A program made the translations under genes and the position numbers. Below are positions 44,886-54,080 of a stretch of 64,000 nt of DNA, one piece after another. The stretch's first letter is position 1. Every line of letters starts with the position of its first letter. The notes beneath the pieces were generated by a model. The model ran no database searches, was not told the DNA's origin, and saw only the letters and a list, made by a program, of their open reading frames with translations. The DNA is from an uncultured Fibrobacter sp. (lineage in GTDB: Bacteria; Fibrobacterota; Fibrobacteria; Fibrobacterales; Fibrobacteraceae), in contig CAKUTF010000002.1 in assembly GCA_934691725.1 (NCBI GenBank), positions 62,001-126,000 on the forward strand, in the 5' to 3' direction.

Positions 44886-47800
44886 TCAATTTTTTGTCAC
44901 ACCTGTTCCTTGGCAAGGGCTTACTCCCCCAGCATATTCGCAACCAATCTTATCTATAGTCCCCGAATTTATCGTAAGAATCGAGCCTGAAATCGGCATT
45001 ACATTTGTAGAGGCTTGATGTTCGCTTCCATCACAGGTCAAAGAAGTCCCACCATAAGAAATATCAGCCCCAATAGAACATATATAGAAATAACTATATG
45101 AATTAGTACCCTTGCAATCATGCAAGACTTTATACGTTCCTTTATTTGAAATTTTAGAATTAATTTCCGGCCATCCTCCATTATCGCTTTTATCCAAACA
45201 AAGTGTATAATCTACATCAGAATTACTCGACGAAGATAATAAATTTTCACTAGAACTTGAAGAAGTTCCAACAATAACTACAGTATTTTCACAAAGAGTT
45301 GCAGGAGAATAATTCCAAAGATTTCCTTTATATGTATATGTTCCTGCTTCTAATTCCGAGATAGTTGCAGAACAAACATTTTGACTGCAAGAAATATTTC
45401 CAGATTTAGTCCAGCCTTCGGTGTACCATTGATTCCCACCGAAACTAGAATTATTTCCATCATAAATCCACTTCAAAGTAAAAGATTCTCCAACATTAAC
45501 CGAGCTAACCTCTTCACCAGCAGAATTTCTAACCTCGCAAGTCATCGTCTCATTTTTAAAGGTTACTTCTTTTGAACATTGCTGGACCCCATTATAATAC
45601 ATGATAAATGTAAATGTACCAGACTCCGATTGAATAAATGAATTTTCACGGCATTGTCCACCAGCTTCACACTTAATGGTCATTGAAGCATCTCCTCCAG
45701 TGACCATAAACTCAGTATATGAAGTGAGCCCAGAAAAGGTAGGAACAAACGTATAAGAAGTCCCCACATAATAAGAAGATACAGAATTCGAATAGTCCTT
45801 CAAATCACAATCAAGAACCGTAAAATTTTCCCCACTCGAGCTGCTTTCCCCCACCGCAGCCGAGCTGCTGCTCGATTCCGCTTCGTTAGAAGACGAACTT
45901 TTCACAGCGACGATTTCAAATTCCGAAGAACATCCATCAAACGGGTAATCCGCATTCGCAGATTCCACGCGATACCGGTACGTCCCGATATTCCACGGTG
46001 AACTTTCCGAGTTTTCGCCAAACGACAAAGCATAATTTCCGGTACCAGTCTCTGAAATTTTCCCATCATCCGTCGAAATTTTCCACTGGCAACCGCCATC
46101 CGGGCAGCCGGTAAATGTCACCGAAAACTTCGGCAGACCTTTCCCCTGCGCCACGGTGGAATTTCCGTCTATTTTGCATTCCGCCGTAATCTTCCCGATC
46201 GTCGAAGGATCGACCGAGCATTCCTTTTCCGCGGTAGCGTTTCCGTTTCCGGCAAGGGAAAGCTTGAACGCGTAGGATTTTCCCTGGTCTTCCTTGTAGG
46301 GATTTCGATCGTCCGCAAAAGCCAACTTTGCGGTCGTCCCGTCAAACAGGCAGGAATTCGAAGCCTCGCAGGAAACCGTTTCCGAATTCGAATAGCCTTC
46401 GACCGTCCGCGTCACCGTAAAGGACTGGATCTTATCCGGGTTGGAAACATCCGCTTCGATATTCCACTGGCTACCGCCCGCATATTTGGCGCGACAGGCG
46501 CTGAGCGAAACCGCATTCGCACAGTTCGACAAGACCGACTTGACCCGAACCACAGAACCGTTGTTCCTGAAGCAGATTCCAGAAACATTCTCCGGGTCAA
46601 AGCCATCCGCATTCGCCGTCATCACATCCACCACATCAAAGGTGGACGGTCCGAAACGGGAAATTTTTACCGCATCGCTTTCAAAATCATTCTCTCCCCA
46701 AGCATCGTTCTTGCTCAGCAGGAAAACTTCCAAGTCGGGATTTTCTCCGGTTCCGCTCACGGATTCCAGTTCAATTTCCAGGCTCGCCGCCCGCAGATTC
46801 ACCGAAGCGTCAAACTTTTTGCACTTTGCCTCCGACGAATACGGATAGTCTTCAACCACATCAATTAAAATCTTGTGTTCCGAACATTCCGTAAATTCGC
46901 CCGTCCAGAACTTGCCGCAATGGGCGCGCCCGTTTTCGCCAGCCGGAATCCAGGCGTTCTGTTCATCGTCCGAAACGGAGCAGTTCAGCGAAGCGTAGGC
47001 GGTTTTCACATCTTCGCCGTTCTTGTAGCCGTGCAATCCGGAACCCGACGGATCAAAGCGATAGCCATCTACGCAGGTAATGACTTTTTCATATCCGCCG
47101 CACGCATCCGTCCCATTTACATAGTAATACGTTTCCGCGCAGCTCTTCGAATTGAACCACGCCGAATGCCCGAGCCACGGCTTCACATCCTTTCCCGTCG
47201 GAACGATTCCGTTTTCCGCCACCGCGCGGAACGAACACTTGACCGTCGGATAGGTGTCGTGGCATTCCGAACCGTAATCCTCGCTTTTCCAGCCGATTCC
47301 ATAAATCTTGAAATTCGCATCGGCGATTCCGAACCCGACATATTCGTAGGAACGGTTCAGATACTTTGCATAATTCGCCTCGTTCAAGCTGAACTGGCAC
47401 GAATACGCTTTCGGAGAACCGTAATAGTTATCCTTGGACGCTTCAACGACTAGCACATCGCCCGCATCGCTCGACTTGAGGGTTGCCGTCACCATCACCA
47501 TCGCGTTTGCCGAAACCGATGCGCTCGAACCGTTGTCCGTCGGAACGCTCGACTTGCAATTTTTCCCGTTTTCGTTGCAAAGCTGGACTTCCAGATTACC
47601 CGATGCGTTCGCATACACGTTCAGCATCATGTATTCCGAAGCGTTTCCGTTCGACCGCAAAATAAGCCCGGAATTCTGGATTCTTGCGCTCGACCGGTCA
47701 TTGCTCGACGTCGCCTTTGGAACCTGCAAAAGCGCTTTCATCGTCCCGTAAAGTCCCGCGCTGACCGTACTCATCACCTTGACAGAGGACTGTTCGAGAT

Positions 47801-50800
47801 CTTTCCGCTTTACCGAACGCTCCACCGAAACGCTTCCGTTTTCATACAAAATATTTCCCACTGCGCCAGAAACAAGGTTCCACTTCGCCTTGGTGTAAGT
47901 CGGGCCGTTCGAAACGCCAGCGCATACGCCGTCGGAACCGCTCTGGCAATTGTCGATGCAGTATTCCTTTTCGTCAAAGCTTCCATCGCAAATTACCTGT
48001 GAACGGTTGAACTCGTCAAAGAAACAGTGCCGGTCCGCTTCGCCGAAATGCGCAACCAGCGAATATTCCGCAGATCCTTGAATCGTAAACGCCGGATAGA
48101 CCGTATTCGCGAGCACATCGGAACCGGACGGGCAGTTTCCCGCAGAATTTTCGCACTTCCAATAGTTGAAATTCTTGTGGTCGGTCGAACTCGTGTCAAG
48201 CTTGAGCGTTACCTGGTCCCCTTGGAAAACGTCAATCGCGCAACGCTTGTTTTCGTCGGCATTCGAACTGTAATCGCAATGCTCTGTAACCGTTCCCGTG
48301 GAGCGTTCGATGAGAATATCGATTTTGGGATTGTTTCCCGTGCCGACATCGCCCGTAAAGCCCACGATCATCTTCTGCTTTTTCGCAAAGACGCTTGCGC
48401 GAAGAGACACGGTTGTATTCGCCGCCTGGGTAGAAAGGTCGAACGAATTGTTTTCCGCAGGAATGATCGCGACGCAGCCCGATTTTATTGCCCCGGATTC
48501 GACAAGTTTTCCCTCGCCCGTTCCACCGGCGACGCAGTTCCATTTATCGTTCTTCTGGACTGTCGCACAGGCGATTCCCGAAGCAATCGTCACCCATTCC
48601 GACGATTCGCAATCTCCCTTGGGCCAAATATTTTTTGACTCGGGGCAGACTCCAGAATGATCTTTGCAGTATTTTTCAAAATCCTCATCCGTAATTTCTT
48701 CGCGATTCACCTGGACATTGCTCGAAACATGCACGTCGGAGAGCCACGGCGAACCGAGCCGGTAACCGTTGCCTTCCTTCAGCTGCACCGTGAATGTTCC
48801 GCTTGTTGCGCCGGTCGTCTTAATGGTGTATAGCGGAATCGACGTCCCGCTTGTTCCGCGCACCTTGATTTCGCATTCATTGTCCGTACAGGAAATTGAA
48901 GTTCCCGAAGCAGGCACCACCTCCCATCCCCCCTCGGGTTCATCGCTCTTGGAAAATTTGACCGTGATTTCCTCGCTCGCATCGACAATCAAATTAATTT
49001 GTGCGGAACCCGTCGAGTTGATTCCCTGGGATTCCTTTTCGAAACGGACCGAGGGAACGTCGCTTTCTTCCGAGCCGATGACGACCCAGAACGGCACGTT
49101 TTCGTCGTAGCCCGAAGCGCTTGTCTTGCATTCATAGACGCCTTTCTGCAGGGCGGTACCGCTATAAAGCGAACCGTTCACGCTCAGGGATGCGTCGGAG
49201 CTTGCACATGAATTCACGCTCACGTTTTCCTTTTTGAGCTTCGACCCGTTCAACGCGAGCACGTTATAATAGTCCCGGAGCGAGCCTTTGGGGTTCGCGG
49301 GCAAGTAGATAATCCGCGGAAGGACGATATAGGCGCTGTCGATTCTCGTTTCCTCCGCATTTTCCGGAGCGGCTTCCCGGCTTTCATACTGCGATTCGAG
49401 CGAGACGCCGAGCTGAGGCGCCATCGAGATATAGTGCGGGTCGAAACCGCCGTAATTGATGTTCCCCAACGAGCCGCCCGACGAACCGCCCGAGCCGCCG
49501 GAAGCTCCGCCACAAGGCGAACCGTCGTTGTTGCAGATGATGCCGTTTTCGGTCAACTCGTCTATCAATTCTTGGCTATAAGTTAATGTTGCATCTTCAA
49601 ATCGTGTCCCTGCACAAGATTCCGCCGTCGCATAAACAGTACCTGTTAAATTCAATTTAGATTTTCCAATTTCTCCTTCTGTATATATAAAATAGTTAAC
49701 CGATGTTCCATTGATATGGTGAGCGCCATTCTTTAAGTATAAAAAGACAGAAGTCTCTGCATTTTTTGTTTGAGGCAAGCCATTTTGGCAAGATATAGCA
49801 TCATTTGCTATAATTATAAATTTACCATCAAGAGTTCCTTCTGGACAATTCTCATCTCCAGTTCCCTCTGAAACATCTACAACAAGATAACCATTATATA
49901 GATTTTTTTCAGATAATGTTTCGTCATCAGAATTCTCTTTATAACAATTATTCAATTCAGAAACCAAACCTTTATTCCATTGCTTTATCGTAGCAGCACA
50001 ACCTTTATCCGCAAAACTTGCGAATTTATCCTTCGCCGTAACCAAAGGATCTTTTACTTTATAATTGGAACCGTCACACCCCGCTTCCTTTTTCCAAATC
50101 GAATCACAGTCGGCCTTGACCTGTTCCGCACATTCAAAAGGTACTTGAGACGGCAAGTTGCGATTCACCGTTCCGTTGGATTTGAACCAAGGATAAATAG
50201 AACATATCGGAAAAGATGTCGGATACTCTTTCCCTTCAAATCCTGTCACTCCTTTTTCCGATTGGCAAGCATGGGTGGAATTTGAAGGATTATAAGAAGA
50301 AACTCCTCCATAACTGGAATCACCTATTAAAATATTATTGATCCAATAATGGCTAAAGCCATTGGAATACACATCTTTAAACTCAACCTTTAAAGGGTTA
50401 TAATCCAAAAAATACATATCATTTTTTAATTCAATAGATTGATACGGATAATAAGGATTATACCTGTACTCTGGAGGCCTATAATTCCATTCTCGCTTTT
50501 TTCCAACAGAAAACTCTTTATACTCCTTGTAAGACGAAGACCCGTAGGCATTTTTAATATACACTTGTGATTTTTCAGAATTTCCCAGAACTATTTTCTT
50601 ATAGTTACTAACATTTTCAAAGCTCGTATATATTCCATAAGGATTTTCAATCCATACATTTCCCTCTACAGAAAAAGGTTCTGTTGTTCCCTTAGAGTCA
50701 ATTTGTCCTTCTTCAGCAACACATAGATTTTCTCCAATTTTTGTATAATATCCACCAGCATCCTGAGTTGTTGTAAATTTTCCATTTAAAGAAACACTTT

Positions 50801-51605
50801 TATTAATAACCATCGCCTTTTGTTGTTTTACATTTCCTCCAAAATAAGCATTGCCACTTAAATTCATTGGTCCTTCAAAATCGCCTCCAACAAAAAAATC
50901 GGTCGCATATACACCATTATTTTGAATTGAAGCGTTCCCCCCAATGCAAATAGTTTTTCCCACTTTAACATCATTTCCAGACAGCTCAGCATTTCCTGTT
51001 ACCACCCAATTACCAGTTATTACAGGCGGATTTCCCGACCAATTACCATTAATAACAGCAGATGTTAAAGTAGCTTGCGTACTCGTATAACTCCCCCCGA
51101 AATACGCATAGTCGAAATCCACCTTCGACGCATTCTTTTCCGCCGGCACCTTCACCTGGTACAGCCCGTCCACATTTAAAATTGCGACCTCGCTGTGGGA
51201 CGCCGCCCCGTTCCGGGCTTCGCCTTTCGACAAAAGCTTTAATTTGTATGTCGAATTTTCGGTGTTCACGCCGGTGAGCCACACGCTATAACTTTGCCCT
51301 TCGCGCTGCAACGAACGCAGCTGGCGGTCCATCCGAACGGGCTTCTTGCCACCGTCAAAATACTGCTTGATCAGCGCACCGGCATCGTTTGCGTGCCACG
51401 CAATCCAGGCCCGCGCATTTTCGATTCCCGCGAGCGAACTCTGGTAGGCCTCGCGTTCGAGCATCCGCGAACTCGACGCCCTGCCCTGGGAAGTGATCCA
51501 TTTATAAGTCGCCGTCGCAGCGATCGTCGCCACCAGCATAAAGAGCATCACGACAATCAGGGAGACGCCGGACTTGGCATTTCTGCTTTTGAAATTCCCA
51601 TTCAT
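44886..51605 (-). CDS. giant PilX/GspK-like minor pilin with adhesin-type ectodomain
   Basis: A 2239-aa protein. The N-terminus is pilin-like: basic residues, SGVSLIVVMLFMLVATIAATATY, then a helix rich in AYQSSLAGIENARAW, as in PilX. The rest is extracellular: beta-rich repeats with many cysteines (180-700), a glycine/serine linker (GGASGGSGGSSGGS, about 705), several Ig/Flg-new-like modules (for example near 1190, ending YSLVAHF), and C-terminal domains joined by poly-serine linkers (ESSSSSAAVGESSSSG). PilX is normally ~200 aa. GGAGG sets the ATG at 51605. GC content is mosaic: about 30% in lines sampled at 49.7 and 45.1 kb, and 58% at 46.1 kb. Last gene of the pilin operon. Confidence 0.75.
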   Translation of the reverse strand: MNGNFKSRNAKSGVSLIVVMLFMLVATIAATATYKWITSQGRASSSRMLEREAYQSSLAGIENARAWIAWHANDAGALIKQYFDGGKKPVRMDRQLRSLQREGQSYSVWLTGVNTENSTYKLKLLSKGEARNGAASHSEVAILNVDGLYQVKVPAEKNASKVDFDYAYFGGSYTSTQATLTSAVINGNWSGNPPVITGNWVVTGNAELSGNDVKVGKTICIGGNASIQNNGVYATDFFVGGDFEGPMNLSGNAYFGGNVKQQKAMVINKSVSLNGKFTTTQDAGGYYTKIGENLCVAEEGQIDSKGTTEPFSVEGNVWIENPYGIYTSFENVSNYKKIVLGNSEKSQVYIKNAYGSSSYKEYKEFSVGKKREWNYRPPEYRYNPYYPYQSIELKNDMYFLDYNPLKVEFKDVYSNGFSHYWINNILIGDSSYGGVSSYNPSNSTHACQSEKGVTGFEGKEYPTSFPICSIYPWFKSNGTVNRNLPSQVPFECAEQVKADCDSIWKKEAGCDGSNYKVKDPLVTAKDKFASFADKGCAATIKQWNKGLVSELNNCYKENSDDETLSEKNLYNGYLVVDVSEGTGDENCPEGTLDGKFIIIANDAISCQNGLPQTKNAETSVFLYLKNGAHHINGTSVNYFIYTEGEIGKSKLNLTGTVYATAESCAGTRFEDATLTYSQELIDELTENGIICNNDGSPCGGASGGSGGSSGGSLGNINYGGFDPHYISMAPQLGVSLESQYESREAAPENAEETRIDSAYIVLPRIIYLPANPKGSLRDYYNVLALNGSKLKKENVSVNSCASSDASLSVNGSLYSGTALQKGVYECKTSASGYDENVPFWVVIGSEESDVPSVRFEKESQGINSTGSAQINLIVDASEEITVKFSKSDEPEGGWEVVPASGTSISCTDNECEIKVRGTSGTSIPLYTIKTTGATSGTFTVQLKEGNGYRLGSPWLSDVHVSSNVQVNREEITDEDFEKYCKDHSGVCPESKNIWPKGDCESSEWVTIASGIACATVQKNDKWNCVAGGTGEGKLVESGAIKSGCVAIIPAENNSFDLSTQAANTTVSLRASVFAKKQKMIVGFTGDVGTGNNPKIDILIERSTGTVTEHCDYSSNADENKRCAIDVFQGDQVTLKLDTSSTDHKNFNYWKCENSAGNCPSGSDVLANTVYPAFTIQGSAEYSLVAHFGEADRHCFFDEFNRSQVICDGSFDEKEYCIDNCQSGSDGVCAGVSNGPTYTKAKWNLVSGAVGNILYENGSVSVERSVKRKDLEQSSVKVMSTVSAGLYGTMKALLQVPKATSSNDRSSARIQNSGLILRSNGNASEYMMLNVYANASGNLEVQLCNENGKNCKSSVPTDNGSSASVSANAMVMVTATLKSSDAGDVLVVEASKDNYYGSPKAYSCQFSLNEANYAKYLNRSYEYVGFGIADANFKIYGIGWKSEDYGSECHDTYPTVKCSFRAVAENGIVPTGKDVKPWLGHSAWFNSKSCAETYYYVNGTDACGGYEKVITCVDGYRFDPSGSGLHGYKNGEDVKTAYASLNCSVSDDEQNAWIPAGENGRAHCGKFWTGEFTECSEHKILIDVVEDYPYSSEAKCKKFDASVNLRAASLEIELESVSGTGENPDLEVFLLSKNDAWGENDFESDAVKISRFGPSTFDVVDVMTANADGFDPENVSGICFRNNGSVVRVKSVLSNCANAVSLSACRAKYAGGSQWNIEADVSNPDKIQSFTVTRTVEGYSNSETVSCEASNSCLFDGTTAKLAFADDRNPYKEDQGKSYAFKLSLAGNGNATAEKECSVDPSTIGKITAECKIDGNSTVAQGKGLPKFSVTFTGCPDGGCQWKISTDDGKISETGTGNYALSFGENSESSPWNIGTYRYRVESANADYPFDGCSSEFEIVAVKSSSSNEAESSSSSAAVGESSSSGENFTVLDCDLKDYSNSVSSYYVGTSYTFVPTFSGLTSYTEFMVTGGDASMTIKCEAGGQCRENSFIQSESGTFTFIMYYNGVQQCSKEVTFKNETMTCEVRNSAGEEVSSVNVGESFTLKWIYDGNNSSFGGNQWYTEGWTKSGNISCSQNVCSATISELEAGTYTYKGNLWNYSPATLCENTVVIVGTSSSSSENLLSSSSNSDVDYTLCLDKSDNGGWPEINSKISNKGTYKVLHDCKGTNSYSYFYICSIGADISYGGTSLTCDGSEHQASTNVMPISGSILTINSGTIDKIGCEYAGGVSPCQGTGVTKN

Positions 51606-51616
51606 GAACACCTCCG

Positions 51617-53011
51617 TCAATCCGTCGGACCGTTGCCAGGCGTAGGCACGACCAACAGGGCGTTTCCGGTTTCGCCTCTCTGCTTCAAGACGAGATCCAG
51701 CCGAAAGGCCTTGACCTTTTGCTTGAGAGGCTTTTTGTCCGCATTGTTCCACCCCCAATTATCAACAAAGTTGTAATTCGCGCTCGCGATTCTTTTCACC
51801 TTCAGGTTTTCAATCGTGAGCGTGCCTTCCGAAGCGAGCGGAGAATAGAACACAAAGGTAAATGCGAGACAGACGTTTTTCACCGTATCGGGCACGGTAA
51901 AGCGCATCGAATGCCTTCCGTCCGGAGCGTCCGTCGCAAGTGGCGGATAGAAGAGGAAATCGTGCGTCAAAGCGTTCCCGTTTTTCTTCGGGATGTTTCC
52001 GTCCGCCGCATTCCGGAATCCCACCGAAAAGTGGTCCTTTCCCGGCACGAACATCAGGCTCTTGTCATCCGCATTCGACGGGGCGGGAACCGTAAAGGAA
52101 ATTTCATATTCCTCGTGCGGTTTAAACAGGAAGAACTCTTTTCCATAGCTATCGCAGTTGCTTCGCCACGGGTCGCTCGCCCGGGCCGCGCTTTCGTCCC
52201 GAATCGCGAAGACCTGGTTTGCGAACACATCCGACTTGGCGCTTCCGGTAGCCGGATCGTAATTGGACGTAAATCCCGAAAGGACTTGCTTTGCACCGCC
52301 TTCATCTTTGGAGCCTTCACCGTTTTCGATTCTCTGGATTTGGTTAAAATCCGAAGATTCCCCGTTTCGCGGGATCAGGCGAAAATCGTCACCGTTATTT
52401 TTCGGGAAAATCTGTTCATCGTTTTCGAGATTCTCGACAGAAGGCTTCGCCGGCTGCACACGAAAAACCTCCACTGCCGCCTGGGCCATCTCCACCGCTT
52501 CGGGAGAACTTCCCACGTCCGCACACGGATCGTCGTCCGCAAGCGAAAATCCGGACTTTTTCGCAAGCAGCCTGCAGGAACGCTTCAACTTTTCGCCATC
52601 GGCAAACCAGCTGATTTCCTCGACCGCTTCGTAATGGCCGTCCGCATCATAGCGAATCCGCCGTAACGCGAGACTGTCAAACCCGTTTTTCTCTTCGACA
52701 AAAAACGACGAAGAATCCCCGTCCGCCGGATCCATATAGACAAGGACATTCACCTCGCTGAACTTGTCGCCATAGGATTCTCCCCCGTCGGCGTTCCCCG
52801 CCTCCTTGGAACTTTTCGCGCCCATCTGGGAGACGTCATCTTTAAATAGCGCAGCCACGTTTTCCGCTTCTTCCGTCGCCTTCAGCATGTTCTGAGTGCG
52901 CACGCGGAACCGGGTGCTGTTCGAAAAGGCCTCGCCCGCGACCAGCACGACGATTCCAATCATCGCCATATAGACGACCAGTTCCATCAGGGTAAAGCCG
53001 CTCTTTTTCAT
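51617..53011 (-). CDS. PilW/GspJ-like minor pilin, enlarged
   Basis: A 464-aa prepilin. Its leader KKSG and hydrophobic FTLMELVVYMAMIGIVVLV form a classic type IV prepilin peptidase site, with Glu5 after cleavage. The C-terminal region is much longer than usual for PilW/GspJ and contains an asparagine/acidic-rich middle and a beta-rich end. The ATG at 53011 is chosen over 53062 because it begins at the leader peptide. It overlaps the preceding pilin by 4 nt and lies 11 nt before the giant pilin. Confidence 0.82.
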   Translation of the reverse strand: MKKSGFTLMELVVYMAMIGIVVLVAGEAFSNSTRFRVRTQNMLKATEEAENVAALFKDDVSQMGAKSSKEAGNADGGESYGDKFSEVNVLVYMDPADGDSSSFFVEEKNGFDSLALRRIRYDADGHYEAVEEISWFADGEKLKRSCRLLAKKSGFSLADDDPCADVGSSPEAVEMAQAAVEVFRVQPAKPSVENLENDEQIFPKNNGDDFRLIPRNGESSDFNQIQRIENGEGSKDEGGAKQVLSGFTSNYDPATGSAKSDVFANQVFAIRDESAARASDPWRSNCDSYGKEFFLFKPHEEYEISFTVPAPSNADDKSLMFVPGKDHFSVGFRNAADGNIPKKNGNALTHDFLFYPPLATDAPDGRHSMRFTVPDTVKNVCLAFTFVFYSPLASEGTLTIENLKVKRIASANYNFVDNWGWNNADKKPLKQKVKAFRLDLVLKQRGETGNALLVVPTPGNGPTD

Positions 53012-53469
53012 CGGATGATCCTCGAAATGCTGATGGATTGCGTGGAACTCTTGAAAGGCCACGAGACCGTCACGTCGATGCGCTTGGCAAAGACATGCGA
53101 AACCTTATCGTATTCCGAGGAATCCGACGCGGTAAAGACCGAATCCGGCGAAACGACAGCCTCCGCGGAATAGTTTACGGTCATATCGTGTGGAATCAGT
53201 CCGGGCTGGCCGCTCCACGTCCGGGAGATATCGTCAAACCGGACAGTATCCGACTTCAGCGAGGCAAGTCCCGTACGGCTGAGCGAATCGATGACCTGTT
53301 GCGCCACTTCGACCGCACCGTCGCGTCCGCGGATCCGAAGGAGCGCTTCGCGGTTTCCCGACTGCAGGTTGTTCACGGCGACATACAGAAATCCGAGTAC
53401 GGCGATAGCGACCAGCACTTCCATGATGCCGAAACCGCCCTTTTTCTCTAAAAAACTGGACCTCTCCAT
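53008..53469 (-). CDS. PilV/GspI-like minor pilin
   Basis: A 153-aa prepilin with leader LEKKGG followed by FGIMEVLVAIAVLGFLYVAVN, the prepilin cleavage and assembly region with Glu5. The start at 53469 has GAGG upstream and is preferred over the longer frame to 53586, which would lie inside the upstream gene. Part of the four-gene minor-pilin operon. Priming of pilus or pseudopilus assembly is the known role of such sets. Confidence 0.82.
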   Translation of the reverse strand: MERSSFLEKKGGFGIMEVLVAIAVLGFLYVAVNNLQSGNREALLRIRGRDGAVEVAQQVIDSLSRTGLASLKSDTVRFDDISRTWSGQPGLIPHDMTVNYSAEAVVSPDSVFTASDSSEYDKVSHVFAKRIDVTVSWPFKSSTQSISISRIIR

Positions 53470-53476
53470 GCGAACC

Positions 53477-54004
53477 TCACAGATCTTCCCACGAAGAGCC
53501 GTCGCCTTTCTTCGGAGCGATTGAATTTTTTTCCTTGGACTTGACCGCTGCCCCAAAAAGATCGTCGTTCCCGTATTTCGCGACAAAATATCCCTGGTAG
53601 GGGGCAGCCGAAAGTCCGAATTTCGGAGCGAATTCCGCCCCGGAAGCGAGCCAGTTTACGCCATCAAATCCGCTGATCGTCGCATCGACAAGCGAAACCC
53701 GCAAAACCAGTTCCATGCTGTCGAGAGCAACCGCGTTCTCCGTGTCGGAGCATTTCGAGCGATACGTGACAAGCTTTTTATCCGACTTGCCTTTGACGCA
53801 AAGCGTATCATTCAATTGGCGAGCCTTGTTCGCTGTCGCTTCGAGATAGGCGGCCATGTTGTAAGCTGCGTCCTTCGTCCGGCTGTTCGCTATCGCCCCG
53901 GACATTCCGCCGTAGCCGACCGCCGACAAAATACCGATTACCGCGACGACCGTCAGGACCTCGACCAGCGTAAAACCGCATCTTGAGCGCGTATAGTTCT
54001 TCAC
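53477..54004 (-). CDS. FimT/GspH-like minor pilin
   Basis: A 175-aa prepilin beginning with a GTG codon (MKNYTRSRCG) and the methylation-site helix FTLVEVLTVVAVIGILSAVGYGG. The remainder fits a GspH/FimT-like head. It opens the operon FimT-PilV-PilW-PilX, the minor-pilin set of type IV pili, although a type II secretion pseudopilus cannot be excluded. TATAGA lies 9 nt before the GTG and no Shine-Dalgarno is seen. Confidence 0.82.
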   Translation of the reverse strand: MKNYTRSRCGFTLVEVLTVVAVIGILSAVGYGGMSGAIANSRTKDAAYNMAAYLEATANKARQLNDTLCVKGKSDKKLVTYRSKCSDTENAVALDSMELVLRVSLVDATISGFDGVNWLASGAEFAPKFGLSAAPYQGYFVAKYGNDDLFGAAVKSKEKNSIAPKKGDGSSWEDL

Positions 54005-54080
54005 AAGGATAAATCTATACTATTTATCGTTTTTGGTAAACAAAAGAATACAGAAGAGGCGAAAAAACGTCCCAGGTCCA

